Positions 63,557 to 64,000 of a DNA stretch of 64,000 bases are shown in pieces; within the stretch, counting starts at the first letter, position 1; each line of letters starts with the position of its first letter. Both the position numbers and the translations under genes were made by a program. The stretch is from Catenovulum agarivorans YM01 (GTDB lineage: Bacteria; Pseudomonadota; Gammaproteobacteria; Enterobacterales; Alteromonadaceae). The DNA lies in NCBI RefSeq assembly GCF_000281085.1, contig NZ_JH767522.1, positions 291,918 to 355,917 on the forward strand, given 5' to 3'. The notes beneath the pieces are model-generated. The model ran no database searches. It worked only from the letters and a program-made list of their open reading frames with translations, and was not told where the DNA came from.

Positions 63557-64000
63557 CTAATTCACATGCTCAAGCTTAAACTTACTGCCGACCACTTCAA
63601 CTCTATACAATTGGTGTTTAGTTGGGTCGGTTACTTCAGCAAACACCTGTTGTACATCCGCTAATGTAACTTGTTGTAAATTAGTCAATAATGTTTCACG
63701 TGAATCAAATTCAAAATTACCTTGATTAAAATCTGCCAAAAACGCATGCATTTCTTGGTAGATATTTTTAGGCGCTTGGTTTATTTGTTGAATAATACTA
63801 GCGGTTAAATTATTCACCACAGTAGCAGGTAGCGCTTGTAGCTGAGCTGAAAATTGCTGATTAAATCCATCTATTTGCTGAATAATTTGTGCTGCCGAGT
63901 GCGTTTTACTTTGCACCATAAAACCCCAAGCTGGAAATTTGTTTAATTGCATAGGTGAACTGCCAACCACATAACCAACCTGATTATCGGTTCTGAGTGT
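63557..64000 (-). CDS. M16 (insulinase-type) metallopeptidase, C-terminal part
   Basis: The minus-strand frame stays open to the window edge, so the gene begins outside. The visible ~147 residues start with LRTDNQVGYVVGSSPMQLN, the C-terminal signature of insulinase/pitrilysin peptidases (usually LRTEQQLGYVV). The zinc-binding HxxEH motif lies in the missing N-terminal part. These enzymes degrade oligopeptides in the periplasm. Confidence 0.82.
   Translation of the reverse strand, partial: TLRTDNQVGYVVGSSPMQLNKFPAWGFMVQSKTHSAAQIIQQIDGFNQQFSAQLQALPATVVNNLTASIIQQINQAPKNIYQEMHAFLADFNQGNFEFDSRETLLTNLQQVTLADVQQVFAEVTDPTKHQLYRVEVVGSKFKLEHVN

Overview
The window is a gene-dense chromosomal segment (about 40% G+C by eye) of a marine gammaproteobacterium, most likely an Alteromonadales member of the Catenovulum/Alteromonadaceae type. 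The reasons are an MSHA pilus locus, gammaproteobacterial MutY, YggX, TopB and GlmS, a lipoprotein galactanase, a TonB receptor, and many DUF1080, PepSY and RND proteins. The genus is inference. I found no tRNA, rRNA, CRISPR array, IS element or prophage; this is core chromosome with small accessory insertions.

Layout. 1-6791: 3' end of the MSHA (type IVa) pilus locus, mshB(partial)-A-C-D-O-P-Q. mshA is bracketed by two terminator-like hairpins and mshC to mshQ overlap end to end. 6863-13079: degenerate GGDEF protein, YciH, MutY, a GntP permease with an AraC regulator, a PEBP protein and YggX. 13205-15247: an OafA-type acyltransferase/SGNH gene interrupted by one in-frame TGA. 15325-23514: TopB, MAPEG protein, GNAT-nitrilase fusion, DUF2279 protein, YdhF-like reductase, XRE regulator with a double palindromic operator, cytoplasmic GH13 enzyme. 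23696-28561: hybrid histidine kinase, methyltransferase, EVE protein, diguanylate cyclase. 28657-32767: DUF2946-like/TonB receptor/PepSY metal-uptake operon. 32829-37834: Na+/Ca2+ exchanger, then an ECF sigma factor, membrane protein, lipoprotein and two secreted proteins of unknown function. 37975-42889: DUF3297, UPF0149/TPR protein, DUF1016 nuclease remnant, glmS with its DeoR regulator. 43548-52413: MlaC-like and solute-binding proteins, a secreted DUF1080/cytochrome c/beta-propeller pair, S9 peptidase, BASS transporter. 52575-64000: altronate dehydratase, RND efflux pair, FKBP, OsmC-YcaO fusion, GH53 galactanase, and the 3' end of an M16 peptidase gene.

The most interesting non-coding signal is a family of about 90-117 bp structured repeats: five copies and one fragment (9494-9593, 9653-9756, 23529-23644, 43030-43146, 43207-43306, 43327-43356). 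Each folds as a long outer stem enclosing two hairpins (a three-way junction). The short motifs GAGCG and AGCG are conserved, while the stem sequences vary with compensatory changes. I do not recognise it as a named family. Other points worth checking are the ECF-sigma/secreted-protein cluster with a possible GlyGly-CTERM-like tail, the DUF1080-cytochrome-propeller pair, and the TGA-interrupted acyltransferase.

Start sites differ from the longest open frame for several genes because a clear Shine-Dalgarno sequence or family length favoured an internal ATG; these are explained entry by entry. All functions are from reading motifs by eye; no database search was run.
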